Positions 1-9,109 of a stretch of 64,000 nt of DNA are shown piece after piece. A program made the translations under genes and the position numbers. The number at the start of each line of letters is the position of its first letter. Positions within the stretch are counted from its first letter, which is position 1. Under the pieces are notes generated by a model. That model was not told the DNA's origin. It worked only from the letters and a program-made list of their open reading frames with translations, and ran no database searches. This stretch comes from Streptomyces sp. NBC_00237. GTDB taxonomy: Bacteria; Actinomycetota; Actinomycetes; Streptomycetales; Streptomycetaceae. The DNA lies in the NCBI RefSeq assembly GCF_026342435.1, contig NZ_JAPEMT010000003.1, positions 744,001 through 808,000 of the forward strand, in the 5' to 3' direction.

Positions 1-319
1 TGTTGCCATTGCGGAGTACCCAGTTGCCGTTGGACTGGCCGATGAGGCCCCAGTACTGGTAGTTGAGACCGTTGCAGCCAAAGGCGCGCAGGCCGTAGGC
101 ACCACTGTCGTCGATGCAGCGACCAGTGTTGACGTTCTTCAGGGCGCCAGTGCTGTCGGGATGCGCGGCGCCCGGGTGGATGGCGACGGCATCGGACAGG
201 GGAGCCGGGGGAGCGGCGGCAGTGGCCGCCCCGGCGCCGGTGAACACGAGGGCCGTTGCCGCGGTGAGCGCCGCGACGACACGGGCCGGGCGGCTCACTA
301 AGTGTTTGCGGAGGTTCAT
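1..319 (-). CDS. Secreted ricin-type lectin-domain protein, 5' part only
   Basis: The gene runs off the left edge; only about 106 residues are visible. The N-terminus is a clear Sec signal (basic start MNLRKH, hydrophobic AALTAATALVFTGAGAATA, AAA cleavage region). The mature part has VNTGRCIDDSGAYGL followed by FGCNGLNYQYWG, the spacing of a ricin B-type beta-trefoil repeat (a GxC(I/L)D motif and a later C...QxW). Such domains bind carbohydrate outside the cell. The seventh codon is TTA (complement of 299-301), rare in Streptomyces and read by the bldA tRNA, so translation may be tied to development. The catalytic domain, if any, lies outside the window. Confidence 0.75.
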   Translation of the reverse strand, partial: MNLRKHLVSRPARVVAALTAATALVFTGAGAATAAAPPAPLSDAVAIHPGAAHPDSTGALKNVNTGRCIDDSGAYGLRAFGCNGLNYQYWGLIGQSNGNWVLRNGN

Positions 320-567
320 TGTTCTCCCGTCGAGAGGGCGTGAGCGCCTGCCCGTCGGACGGGCAGGCGGCCGGTGCCGATCGTGGGACCGGTGCGGCGT
401 CGCGGACGCTAATTCCACTGATGTGGACACGCCAGAGGAGGGGGTGCTTCCGGGGGTGAGCGGCTCGCGGATGTCCGGTTCCGTCTCGTACGCGTCCGGA
501 TCGAACGCACCGTCCGGCTCTACGGCCCGCTTCTGAACAGGAGGCTGGGCCGCCGTTCGGAACGGCG

Positions 568-894
568 ACCATCGACGCCCAACCGAACGGCAGCGGCCAT
601 CGCAAGGACTTCATCGACCACGCCGCCACCCTCGGTATCGACCTCGAAATCGTCCAACGCGCCCGTGCGGCCAGAGGGTTCACACTGATTCCGAAACGGT
701 GGACGGCGGAGTGGACCTACGGCTGGCTCATGCTCCACCACCGCCTGGCCCGTGACTACGAGACCCATCCGCACGGTTCCGCAGCCATGATCTACCTCGC
801 CATGACCGACCTCATGACCCACCGCCTCACTGGCGAGAGCACCATCTCCTGGCGCGACCCGGCACAAGTACATCAAAGACGTATGTCGGGATGA
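568..894 (+). pseudogene. IS5-family transposase remnant, C-terminal part
   Basis: An open frame without a proper start encodes about 108 residues ending at 894. It contains HRKDFIDHAATLG, IPKRWTAEWTYGWLMLHHR, ETHPHGSAAMIYLAMTDLM and TGESTISWRDP. This order (the WxVERTxxWL-like block, an RDYE block and a terminal LTGEST.W) is the C-terminal third of IS5-group DDE transposases of Streptomyces. The catalytic N-terminal part is absent, so this is a dead fragment. Confidence 0.6.
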
Positions 895-1202
895 AACAGC
901 CGGACGAAACGATCTCTGAAACCCTCGAAATGCAGGAGCGACACACGGCACTTGCGGAGCTAAATACCGCCTCCCCGATAGTCGGCGCGGCCCGGTCATC
1001 CGGCGAGCCGCTCCGATTTCTGCAAGGTTGTCATGCCCCTGCTCCCGCTGGTTGCCGATGCGCTGAGCTTGAGATCTAACGTCTCGACTTGCAACGCGAC
1101 ATGGGCGGGCACTGGTGTCGGGCTGACGAGCTCATGCGCACGGTAGGCAGTGAGGCGTCGAGAGGCAGTCAGGGGTGCGGTTTTCACCTGTGTGCGGGTG
1201 CA
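895..1202. other. Intergenic debris, no gene recognised
   Basis: Only short overlapping open frames without ribosome binding sites or recognisable motifs occur here, between two transposase fragments. It is probably decayed mobile DNA. Confidence 0.4.
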
Positions 1203-1350
1203 AGCCCACCGTCTGCCGTGGCCTGAGGAGGCCGGTGATGGCCTGGATGGTGTCGCTCATGTGCTCGCGGGGGCCGAGGTGACGGGCCGGGTCCCTCCCG
1301 TTCCTCAGGTGGGCGATGCCGTGCTCGGCAGGAATCATGCTTCTCGCAAC
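1203..1350 (-). pseudogene. Possible transposase C-terminal remnant
   Basis: A minus-strand frame contains MIPAEHGIAHLRNGR, DPARHLGPREHMSDTI and QAITGLLRPRQT. This resembles the C-terminal (V)EHGIAHLKNW... block of Streptomyces DDE transposases, where the last catalytic Glu precedes H-x-I-A-H-L. There is no start and no upstream catalytic domain. The identification is by eye and tentative. Confidence 0.4.
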
Positions 1351-1371
1351 CAATTGTGAGATGGGGCCCAT

Positions 1372-2208
1372 TCACCCTGCGCACAGCCTGTCCAGGGACG
1401 CGCGGCTCTCCTCGTCCGCAGCGCGGTAGACGAGCAGGCGCAGTCCCGGGTCCTGGAGCGGCACCAGTACTTCGAAGTCGACGGTGATGGGACCTGCGAC
1501 TGGATGCAGTAGCACCTTCCGGCCGCGGCCGTTGACGCTGACATCGCGCTCCGACCACAAGCGAGCGAAGTCCTCATCCTGCGTGGCGAATTCGGCGATG
1601 AGGTCGGACAGTTTCCGGTCTTCCGGGTGCGCGGCCCATGCCGCACGCAGGTGGGCGATGCCGTCCCGCAGCACCTGCTCCCGGTCGGCGTAGAAGCCGC
1701 GCATCTCCGGGTGCAGCAGACACAGCCACATCGCGTTGCGCCGCGACGGCGGTACGGCCTCGAAACCCGGTAGCAGCCGGGCCATTTCGGGATTCCAGGC
1801 CAGGATGTCGTAACGGTGGTCCAGCAGCATGGCCGGCAGCGGTGACAAGTCACCAACCAGGCGTGCCAGCGACGGCGCCGCACCGGCGGCCGACCCATCG
1901 GTGATGCCGGGGCGGCGATGTCCGGCCAGGTCGAACAGGTAGTCCCGTTCGCTCGGATCCAGGCGCAATGCCCGGGCCAGCGCCGCCAGCACCTCTGCCG
2001 AGGGTCGCAACCCGCGGCTCTGCTCCAGCCGGACCACATAGTCGGTGCTGACCCCGGCCAGTTCGGCGACCTCCTCCCGGCGTAGCCCCGGCGTCCGCCG
2101 GGGCCGCCCATGCAACGGCAGGCCCAGCCGGTCAGGGTCGAGCCCTTCGCGCCTGCTCCGCAGGAAGGCGGCCAACTCCTGGGCGGTGTCCATGGTTCGG
2201 GTCGTCAT
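1372..2208 (-). CDS. XRE-family regulator with MmyB-like ligand domain
   Basis: This 278-residue DNA-binding regulator has an N-terminal helix-turn-helix (RTPGLRREEVAELAGVSTDY then VRLEQSRG). A larger C-terminal domain follows, with HRYDILAWNPEMARLLPGFE and LLHPEMRGFYADREQVL, the order seen in MmyB-like regulators that bind a fatty-acid-like ligand in a PAS-like fold. The ATG at 2208 was chosen; an upstream TTG at 2226 is also possible. It is divergent from the aldo-keto reductase gene at 2336. In this family that arrangement usually means the regulator controls its neighbour, which here is inference. Confidence 0.85.
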   Translation of the reverse strand: MTTRTMDTAQELAAFLRSRREGLDPDRLGLPLHGRPRRTPGLRREEVAELAGVSTDYVVRLEQSRGLRPSAEVLAALARALRLDPSERDYLFDLAGHRRPGITDGSAAGAAPSLARLVGDLSPLPAMLLDHRYDILAWNPEMARLLPGFEAVPPSRRNAMWLCLLHPEMRGFYADREQVLRDGIAHLRAAWAAHPEDRKLSDLIAEFATQDEDFARLWSERDVSVNGRGRKVLLHPVAGPITVDFEVLVPLQDPGLRLLVYRAADEESRASLDRLCAG

Positions 2209-2335
2209 GACCGGTCCAACCGTCAAGGTGGGACCGATCTTCCCAGGAAGTGCCCTCCCTTACTCCCCGGCCGCCACCACCACAGACTCGGTCCCGGCAA
2301 GAAACCACGAGCACACATGAGCACAGGAGAACCTG

Positions 2336-3400
2336 ATGGCACTCACCCTCGACACCTACCGGCTGCTGGGCCGCTCGGGACTGCGGGTCTCACCGCTGGC
2401 CCTGGGTATCGCGACCTTCGGCACCGAGTGGGGCTGGGGTGCCGAGCGGGCCGAGGCCCGCAAGCTGTTCGACCACTACGTCGAGCTCGGCGGCAACCTC
2501 CTCGACACAGCCGACACCTACACCGACGGCAGCTCCGAGCGCCTGCTGGGCGAGTTCGCCCGTGAGAAGCGTGAAAGCCTCGTGCTGGCGACCAAGTACG
2601 CGACGCTGCGCCGTCCCGGCGACCCCAACTCAGGGGGCGGTCACCGCAAGGCCCTGTTCGGCTCGGTGGAGGGGAGCCTGAGGCGGCTGGGCACCGACTA
2701 CATCGACCTGTTGTACCTGCACGTATGGGACTTCCGTACGCCCGTCGAGGAGGTCCTGCGCGGCCTGGACGACCTGGTCCGGCAGGGCAAGGTGCTGTAC
2801 GTGGCGATCTCCAACACCCCGGCCTGGCAGGTGGCCCGGATGCAGTCGATCGCCGACCTCCGCGGCTGGTCGCCGCTGGTCGCGCTGCAGCTCGAGTACA
2901 GCCTGATCGAACGGACCGCGGAGCGCGACCTGATCCCGATGGCCCGGGAACTGGGTCTGGGCGTGGTTCCTTACTCACCGCTGGGCGGCGGGGTGCTCAG
3001 CGGCAAGTACGGCCGGGACGACGTGATCGGGACGAGCGCCGGCACCGGCGAGAGCAACCGCAAAAGCCACAACCTTGCCCTGGGCACGCTCACCGAACGC
3101 AACCTGGCCCTGGCCGACGTCGCCCGGGATGTCGCCGCCGACCTGGGCCGCACCCCGTCCCAGGTCGCGTTGGCCTGGACCCTGCTCAACCCGGGCGTGG
3201 CAACCACGCTGATCGGGGCCCGCACTCCCGCCCAGCTGGCGGAGAACCTGGGCGCCCTGGAGATCGAGTTCACGACCGCCCAGCTGACCCGCCTGGACGC
3301 GGCGAGCGCGATCGAGCTCGGCCAGCCGCACGACCTGCTCGCGAGCGACAACATGCGCCAAGTGACCACGGGCGGCCTGCGCATCGAGAACCGCCGCTGA
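2336..3400 (+). CDS. Aldo/keto reductase
   Basis: This 354-residue cytosolic NADPH-dependent oxidoreductase has a TIM-barrel fold. Visible motifs are LGRSGLRVSPLALGI at the start, DTADTYTDG (catalytic Asp and Tyr), VLATKYAT (catalytic Lys), YLHVWD (catalytic His) and LGVVPYSPLGGGVLSGKYG. The C-terminal block TTLIGARTPAQLAENLGALE is the cofactor phosphate site. Length and motifs fit an intact enzyme, and the start has AGGAGAA eight bases upstream. The 127-bp gap to the divergent MmyB-like regulator presumably holds both promoters. The substrate is unknown; the regulator pairing suggests aldehyde or ketone detoxification. Confidence 0.9.
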   Translation: MALTLDTYRLLGRSGLRVSPLALGIATFGTEWGWGAERAEARKLFDHYVELGGNLLDTADTYTDGSSERLLGEFAREKRESLVLATKYATLRRPGDPNSGGGHRKALFGSVEGSLRRLGTDYIDLLYLHVWDFRTPVEEVLRGLDDLVRQGKVLYVAISNTPAWQVARMQSIADLRGWSPLVALQLEYSLIERTAERDLIPMARELGLGVVPYSPLGGGVLSGKYGRDDVIGTSAGTGESNRKSHNLALGTLTERNLALADVARDVAADLGRTPSQVALAWTLLNPGVATTLIGARTPAQLAENLGALEIEFTTAQLTRLDAASAIELGQPHDLLASDNMRQVTTGGLRIENRR

Positions 3401-3559
3401 GCTTGACGTACATCCAGTTCGTCGGGGTCTCGGTGCACGGGCCGGTGTGCCGGTCCGTGCACGCAGGCGCCCGAACCCTCTGCGGACGCGGTTCGGTGTC
3501 GGCCTGTTCGGTTCCGTCGGCTTCTCCCGCGGAAGGCCCTGCTGACGTTGTCCTGCACA

Positions 3560-3815
3560 GCGATCACGTCGCGTATCCCCAGCAGGTGGATCACGCAGGT
3601 CTGGACGGTGGTGCGGGGCCGGACGGCCGCGACCGTGTCGGCCAGGGCCTTGAGCCTGTCGCAGACCAGCATGAGGACATCGTTCGCGCCGCGGTTCTTG
3701 ATCTCGGTGAGGATGTGCATCGAGTGCTTGGCACCCTCGCCGCCGTCGCCGGGCCACAGGCCGGGGATGTCCCGTCGGCCCTCCGCCGTGACCGCGATGG
3801 GCCCGGCGACGTTTG
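3560..3815 (-). pseudogene. IS256/mutator-type transposase fragment
   Basis: Within a longer minus-strand frame, residues read GRRDIPGLWPGDGGEGAKH, ILTEIKNRGANDVLMLVCDR, LKALADTV and TVQTCVIHLL. This is the central block of IS256-family transposases (D/G-L-W-x-G..GEGAK, LTEIKNRG, VCDGLKG, P.T.VQTCVVHL). Both ends of the transposase are missing. No insertion-sequence ends were found. A remnant sitting between the reductase and the phosphatase gene. Confidence 0.65.
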
Positions 3816-4055
3816 CGGTCACCGCATGATCAGGCGGAACCACGTAGGGGTTGTGTTCGTGAACTGACGCTCCGTCAACATGTGTTGGCGCACATCCGCC
3901 TGAGCTGGAGGTTCCGTCTTCGCGAGCGTGTACAGGCCCGATAGACGGGCGCCTTCCGTGATGGATGACGTGAAGGGCCTCACGTGCCCCGGGCATGTGT
4001 GGGAACGTGCATGGCTTGGTGCGGGGTAAGGGACGACCTGCCACGGAGGCACGCG

Positions 4056-5039
4056 ATGCTCTCGGAGCGTGGATGGCTACTACTGGCAACAGTGATTGAG
4101 ACGGGGGGCGTGGTGAGTGCCGCGGCCCAGCCGACGGTGCCGGACTGGGCCCTGCTCGTCGTCGGGCCGCTGCTCGCCGCCCACGGCCTGTGGACGGTCC
4201 TGATGGCGCGCGACCGCATGCGCTGCAAGACCTCCCTCGCCCGCATGACCCGTGTCGCCGAACTCACCCAACGTGCTCTTGTACGCCCCCTGCCCGCCGA
4301 TCTGGGCGGCCTGGCCACGGCCGTACGGACCCGCTCCGCGAGCGAGGGCGCCCTGGTCGGCGGGGACCTCCATGACGCCGTCCTGCTGCCGTCCGGGCCG
4401 CGCCTGATCGTCGGAGACGTGACGGGGCATGGTCTGGACGCGGTCCGCATCAGCGCGGCGGTGCTCGCCGCCTTCCGCCACTCCGCGGCTGCGGAGCCGG
4501 ACCTGGTCCGCCTTGCGCACATCCTCGACGACCGCGTACGGGACGACCTCGGAGACGAGGACTTCGTCACCTTGCTCCTCGCGGACTTCGTGCCCGGCGT
4601 GGTCCGCCTGGTCAACTGCGGGCACCCGTCGCCGCTGCTGGTGGGCAGGGGCCTGGAGATCCTCGAATCCCCCTGCCCCTCACCGCCGTTGGGCCTGTCG
4701 CCCACGCCGAGTGTGCAGGCCGTCCTGCTCACCCCCGAGCAGCGCATGCTGTTCTACACCGACGGTCTCACCGAGGCCCGGGACGCGCACGGCACCCTGC
4801 TGGCCCTCGACCGCCGGGTCCGGGCCGCGCTGAGCGCCCTCACTCTCGACGAGGCCCTTACGGACCTGGTCGACCTCGTCGACCACCACACTGCCGCCCA
4901 CGACGGCGACGGCCATGACGACGACCTCACCCTGCTGCTCGTCCAGCCCACCGCCGACCTGCTGACGGGACCGGTACTCCCCATACCGGAGAACGAAGAC
5001 GTACCGAGCGCGCCACGGGGCAACCTCGGCCAGTCGTGA
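4056..5039 (+). CDS. SpoIIE-type PP2C protein phosphatase, membrane-anchored
   Basis: This 327-residue Ser/Thr phosphatase carries two hydrophobic N-terminal stretches (about residues 7-45), so the catalytic domain is probably tethered at the inner face of the membrane. Metal-binding motifs of the SpoIIE/RsbU class are present: GGDLHDAV, LIVGDVTGHGLDAV, EDFVTLLLADF, NCGHPSPLL, FYTDGLTEARD and DDDLTLLLV. The ATG at 4056 was chosen because GGAGG lies six bases upstream. In Streptomyces such phosphatases usually reverse anti-sigma-antagonist phosphorylation; no cognate anti-sigma factor is encoded nearby. Confidence 0.88.
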   Translation: MLSERGWLLLATVIETGGVVSAAAQPTVPDWALLVVGPLLAAHGLWTVLMARDRMRCKTSLARMTRVAELTQRALVRPLPADLGGLATAVRTRSASEGALVGGDLHDAVLLPSGPRLIVGDVTGHGLDAVRISAAVLAAFRHSAAAEPDLVRLAHILDDRVRDDLGDEDFVTLLLADFVPGVVRLVNCGHPSPLLVGRGLEILESPCPSPPLGLSPTPSVQAVLLTPEQRMLFYTDGLTEARDAHGTLLALDRRVRAALSALTLDEALTDLVDLVDHHTAAHDGDGHDDDLTLLLVQPTADLLTGPVLPIPENEDVPSAPRGNLGQS

Positions 5040-5142
5040 TCGGGCAGCGATACTTCCGGTCACTTTCGAGCCAACCGTCCCGCGGTCCGAGCGCAGCCAG
5101 CATGCTGCCGTCGCACGGCGGGATAGCGAGGAAAGGTGTGTC

Positions 5143-7260
5143 ATGCGACAGCAAGGCGCGGGGAACCTCCCCTCAGAGACACGCGAGTTGTACGGCCGAC
5201 AGCAGGAACTGGCGGAGATCAGGCGGCTGTTTGACGACGGCGCCCGGCTGGTGACGCTGGCCGGGGTCGGCGGGGTGGGCAAGACGCGGCTCGCGCTGCG
5301 GGCCGCGCACGAGGTGCAGGCGTCCTTCCGGGACGGGGTGTGGTGGGTGGAGCTCTCGTCGCTGCGCCGGGGTGCGCTGCTCGCACACACCGTGACCGAG
5401 GTGCTTGCGCTGGTGGATCAGACGACGCGGCCCGTGATCGATGTGCTGGCCGACTACCTGGCGGGGCGCGAGGCGCTGCTTGTCCTGGACACCTGCGAGC
5501 ACCTGGTCCACGAGTGCGGGCTGGCCGCCGATGTGCTGCTGCGGGCCGCGCCGGGGCTGCGGATCCTGGTCACCAGCCGTCGCCCCCTGGGCATCCACGT
5601 GGAGCGGCTGCTGACCGTCGACCCGCTGCCCGTGCCCGAGGACGAGGGCGCGCCGTGCGGTGGTGCGGACGCGATGGCCCTGCTGGCCGCCCGGGCCGCT
5701 GAGGCGGTGCCGGGCTTCGAGGTCACCGATGCCAACCGGCCCGATCTCGTACGCCTGTGCCGCTGCCTGGACGGGCTCCCGCTTGCCATCGAACTGGCCG
5801 CGGCCCGCCTGCGAGACCTGTCCGTGGCCGATCTGACCGAGAAGCTGGACGACCGCTTCGCCGTCCTGGGGACCACCGACGAGGTGGTGTACGACGCCGA
5901 GCCGCCCTGGCACCAGGCGCTGCGTACCGCGATCGGCTGGAGCCACGAACTGTGCACCCCGGCCGAACGGCTGCTCTGGGCCCGGCTTTCCGTCCTCGTC
6001 GGCGGCTTCGACGTCGAGGCCGCTCGGGCGGTGTGCGCCGACGCGCGCCTTCCCGAGGAGACGATCCTGGGGCTGCTCTCCTCCCTGACGGACAAGTCGG
6101 TCGTGAGGTGGGAGCCGACCGGCGGTGGCGAGCGCTACCGGATGCTCGACACCATCCGCGAGTTCGGCGCCGCCTGGCTGCGCGGTCTCGGCGAGGAGTC
6201 CACGCTGCGCCACCGGCACCGGGACTACTTCCGGGCGCTGGCCCAGGCCGCAGACGCCGCCTGGATGGGGCCGGACCAGATCGCCTGGCACGACCGGACG
6301 ACCGCCGAACACGCCAACCTCCGGGCCGCCCTTGACTTCTGCCTCGCCGAACAGGACGGGCACAGTGGGCTGCAGATGGCCGGGGCGTTGTGGTTCTTCT
6401 GGTACGCCTGTGGCTTCGCCCAGGAAGGCGAGTACTACCTCGACCGGGCCCTGGACCTGGATCCGACCCCAGGACCGGACCGCGCGAAGGCCCTGTGGGC
6501 CCGCGGTATGGTCGGCCAGACCATGGGTGACATGGAGACCGGCCTCCGCCTCATCGGCACCTTCCGGGAGGCCGCGGCCGACGAGACCGACGAGACCGTC
6601 CCGGCCGCCGCTGCCATTCTGGAGGGCGCCTGTCTCGCGCTGAGCGGTCGGCAGACACGGGCGGCCGAGGTGCTCGACGCGGCGCCGCGCACTCCGCCGC
6701 CCCCTGGGCGCTACGACGCGGCGTGGTCGCTCGTCCAGGTCGCCCGGGCCTTCGTCCACATCCAGCTCGGGCAGGTCGCCGAGGCCGCGGTCGTCGCGGA
6801 CGGTCTCTGCGCCGTGTGCGACCGGCACGGCGAGACCCATGCCCGTGCCTGGGGCGACTACCTTCGCGCCCTCGCCGCGCTGGCCCTGGGAAGGGCGGCA
6901 GAGGCCGAAGCCCATGCCCGCGAAGCCCTCGACGGCAAACGCCGCGTCCGCGACAGCCTCGGCATCGCCATGGCCCTCGAAGCACTCGCCGCCGCGAGGC
7001 TCGTGTCCGGGCACGCCGAGCGAGCCGCCCAGCTCCTCGGCACCGCCGACCGGGTGTGGCAGACCCTCGGCTCCCCCCAGTTGGGGGCACCCGAACTCGT
7101 CGCCGCCCGCCAGGCGTGCGAGGAGCAGGCACGCCAGGCCATCGGCGACGACAACTTCGAGGCCGCCTTCCGCGCCAGCTACGACAGCGACCCCGACGCG
7201 GGCATCACCCATGCCCTCCACGCGCCCGGGACCGCCTCAGCGCACCCCGATATCGACTGA
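5143..7260 (+). CDS. NB-ARC/AAA-type ATPase with TPR-like tail, no HTH
   Basis: This 705-residue protein begins with TRELYGRQQELAEIRRLF, then a Walker A loop GVGGVGKTRLALRAA (about residues 40-55), Walker B LLVLDTCEHLV and sensor ILVTSRRPLGI. LPLAIELAAARLR and a winged-helix-like region follow, and the C-terminal half is rich in alanine helices like TPRs (LWARGMVGQTMGDMETGLRL). This is the ATPase part of large SARP/LuxR-type regulators and STAND proteins. Neither an N-terminal SARP domain nor a C-terminal LuxR helix-turn-helix is present, so direct DNA binding is doubtful. It may sense a ligand or assist another regulator. Confidence 0.8.
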   Translation: MRQQGAGNLPSETRELYGRQQELAEIRRLFDDGARLVTLAGVGGVGKTRLALRAAHEVQASFRDGVWWVELSSLRRGALLAHTVTEVLALVDQTTRPVIDVLADYLAGREALLVLDTCEHLVHECGLAADVLLRAAPGLRILVTSRRPLGIHVERLLTVDPLPVPEDEGAPCGGADAMALLAARAAEAVPGFEVTDANRPDLVRLCRCLDGLPLAIELAAARLRDLSVADLTEKLDDRFAVLGTTDEVVYDAEPPWHQALRTAIGWSHELCTPAERLLWARLSVLVGGFDVEAARAVCADARLPEETILGLLSSLTDKSVVRWEPTGGGERYRMLDTIREFGAAWLRGLGEESTLRHRHRDYFRALAQAADAAWMGPDQIAWHDRTTAEHANLRAALDFCLAEQDGHSGLQMAGALWFFWYACGFAQEGEYYLDRALDLDPTPGPDRAKALWARGMVGQTMGDMETGLRLIGTFREAAADETDETVPAAAAILEGACLALSGRQTRAAEVLDAAPRTPPPPGRYDAAWSLVQVARAFVHIQLGQVAEAAVVADGLCAVCDRHGETHARAWGDYLRALAALALGRAAEAEAHAREALDGKRRVRDSLGIAMALEALAAARLVSGHAERAAQLLGTADRVWQTLGSPQLGAPELVAARQACEEQARQAIGDDNFEAAFRASYDSDPDAGITHALHAPGTASAHPDID

Positions 7261-7744
7261 CCACAGCCCCATGAGGTCTGGGAACAGATGGCTTCGACTC
7301 AGTGGACGTTAAGTTCGATCTTTCTCGGTTCGTGAACGCTCGCTCGTGGTGATGACTGCCGCGAGGGCCGTCGGCTGGGCATGTCCATGCGGAGATGCGG
7401 GGCATGAAGAGAGAGCCGTACGTCGGCGACGTGCCGGACGAGCCGCGGGCGTTGACGGAACCTGTGATCACGGCCTGCAAACAGGGCCGGGTGGGCCGTT
7501 CGGCGACCGGCGATCCTGAGCTCAGTAACAGCCCACCGCCCCGCCGTGCCTCACTTGAGGGCGGCGGGCCCCGGCACACTGCCGAGGCGCACGAGGCACC
7601 GACCCGAAATGTGCCCGAAGGCACCGAGGCCCCGTTCCTGACCGAGGGTGAAGACCTTCTCTCGACACGTGGGGGCACCGAGTGCACAGTGCCCCCAACG
7701 TCATGTTCACCAGTGCCCCGTGACCAGCCTCCGCCGCGCAGGAC
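7261..7744. other. Intergenic, no convincing gene
   Basis: Several overlapping open frames exist on both strands, but none has a plausible start, family motif or consistent codon bias. Confidence 0.5.
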
Positions 7745-7900
7745 TTATGACGTGCTGCTCCTGGCGGTGCCCGCCGTCCACTGCACGCCGAGTGTGTCGA
7801 GCTCCGCCCTGTGGTCCTCGCTGAGCTTGTCGGCCCGCTTCCGCGCGTTGGAAATCCACACACCAAGCTTGATGACGCTGTGGGCGGTGTCGGGGCGGTC
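7745..7900 (-). pseudogene. C-terminal stub of a helicase with helicase-associated repeats
   Basis: The minus frame contains VIKLGVWISNARKRADKLS followed by EDHRAELDTLGVQWT. This is a helicase-associated (HA) repeat: LG.W..N.R...KL...R...L..LG..W. These repeats occur in tandem at the end of DEAD/DEAH-type helicases of Streptomyces. Only this last repeat survives, with a natural-looking stop at 7745. The motor domains are absent, so it is a truncated remnant. Confidence 0.6.
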
Positions 7901-8127
7901 CCCCTGAGGGCGGCGGCGGCGAGTGCGCTGAGCAGGCCGCTGCTGCGCACCGTCACCGGAGGCCGGTGCTGTTGAGGTGCCGGTGCGACCTCGGTGCGGC
8001 CCCGAAACCAAGGGCGGGGCGGTGCATGTCATCGCGAGAATCCCGCCGTATGACGGAACCTTCCCGGGAGTATGAGCAAACGATGACAGCCCACGCCCCG
8101 CGCTTTCGCATGAGTTCTGCTGGATCC

Positions 8128-8946
8128 ATGAACAACACGAGCACCTCCCGTCACCTGAAGCGCACCGCCTGGCTCGCCTTCACCGCAGCCGCCGGTGCCG
8201 TCGCCCTCTCCGCCTGCGGCAGCCCCGCTGCCGACAAGACCGCCCCCTTCAAGGCGGACAGCAGCACCGCAGCCCAGGCCGAGGCCGACGATGCGCCGCA
8301 GAGCGGTACCAAGCCCAGCAAGCTCCTGTGGATGGGCGACTCCATCGCCGAGGCCGAAGCCCCCGCACTCGCCGCCTCCTTCAAGGCCGACGGCATCGAG
8401 TTCTTGTCGATGGCCGCGACCGGCGGTGGTGGCGTGATCGGCGAGATCGGCGCGCCCACCTGGGAAGACCTCGCGAAGAAGCTGAAGGACAAGCCGGACG
8501 TTGTCGCGTACCAGGTCACCACCTACGACTGGGGTACGCCCGCCGAGCAGGTCGCGGCCTACGAGAAGCTGGCCAAGGAGGTCAACGCGGCGGGTGCCGA
8601 GCTCGTCTTCGTGAGCGCGCCCCCGTTCAAGATCGACGACTTCTACAAGAAGAACGAGGCCGCCTTGAAGACCGCCCCCGAGTCGGCGAAGAAGGTCGCG
8701 GAGAAGAACGCCGAGAAGGTGCACTTCCTGGACTCCTCCCAGCTGTGGGGCACCGACTTCTCCGCCAAGCAGGCACAGCGCAGCAAGGACGGCATCCACT
8801 CCTGCCAGCAGGGTGCGGCCTCGTTCGCGCAGTGGCTGGGCAAGGAGCTGGGCAAGCAGTACGGCTTCACCCCGGCCGCCGCCGACACGTGGGCAACCGG
8901 CACCTGGACCGGCGACAAGGTCTTCGGGCCGCTCGGCTGCAAGTAG
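8128..8946 (+). CDS. Lipoprotein SGNH/GDSL-type hydrolase
   Basis: This 272-residue extracellular esterase-like protein starts with a basic stretch, a hydrophobic segment and the lipobox LSAC, so it should be lipidated at Cys30 or so and held on the outer face of the membrane. SGNH features are WMGDSIAEAEAP (block I nucleophile Ser, about residue 69) and DGIHSCQQGA near residue 220 (block V Asp and His). The ATG at 8128 places the signal peptide correctly; upstream in-frame starts would add a long basic extension. It lies 163 bp ahead of an OafA-type acyltransferase, suggesting work on the same acylated wall or exopolysaccharide substrate. Confidence 0.82.
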   Translation: MNNTSTSRHLKRTAWLAFTAAAGAVALSACGSPAADKTAPFKADSSTAAQAEADDAPQSGTKPSKLLWMGDSIAEAEAPALAASFKADGIEFLSMAATGGGGVIGEIGAPTWEDLAKKLKDKPDVVAYQVTTYDWGTPAEQVAAYEKLAKEVNAAGAELVFVSAPPFKIDDFYKKNEAALKTAPESAKKVAEKNAEKVHFLDSSQLWGTDFSAKQAQRSKDGIHSCQQGAASFAQWLGKELGKQYGFTPAAADTWATGTWTGDKVFGPLGCK

Positions 8947-9109
8947 TAGCAAGTAGCAGGCCGAGACGGGCGACGCCCTCCCGCACCGGTACGCCGGGAT
9001 GGCGCGCCCTCGCCTCAGCGTCCGTGTTTCCACCTCGGCCCACGGCCGGACCCGTCCCGTCCGTCTGCCCCGGACCACCCGGAGAAGATCCCGGAGAGAA
9101 GTTCAGCTC

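Noticed and set aside
2971..4089. A 372-codon minus-strand frame spanning the reductase 3' end and beyond
   Set aside because: Only its middle (3560-3815) matches a transposase; the rest is antisense shadow of the reductase gene or non-coding.
5173..7221. A 682-codon minus-strand frame opposite the ATPase gene
   Set aside because: It is antisense to a gene with Walker motifs and has Gly/Val-rich translation without any family signal.
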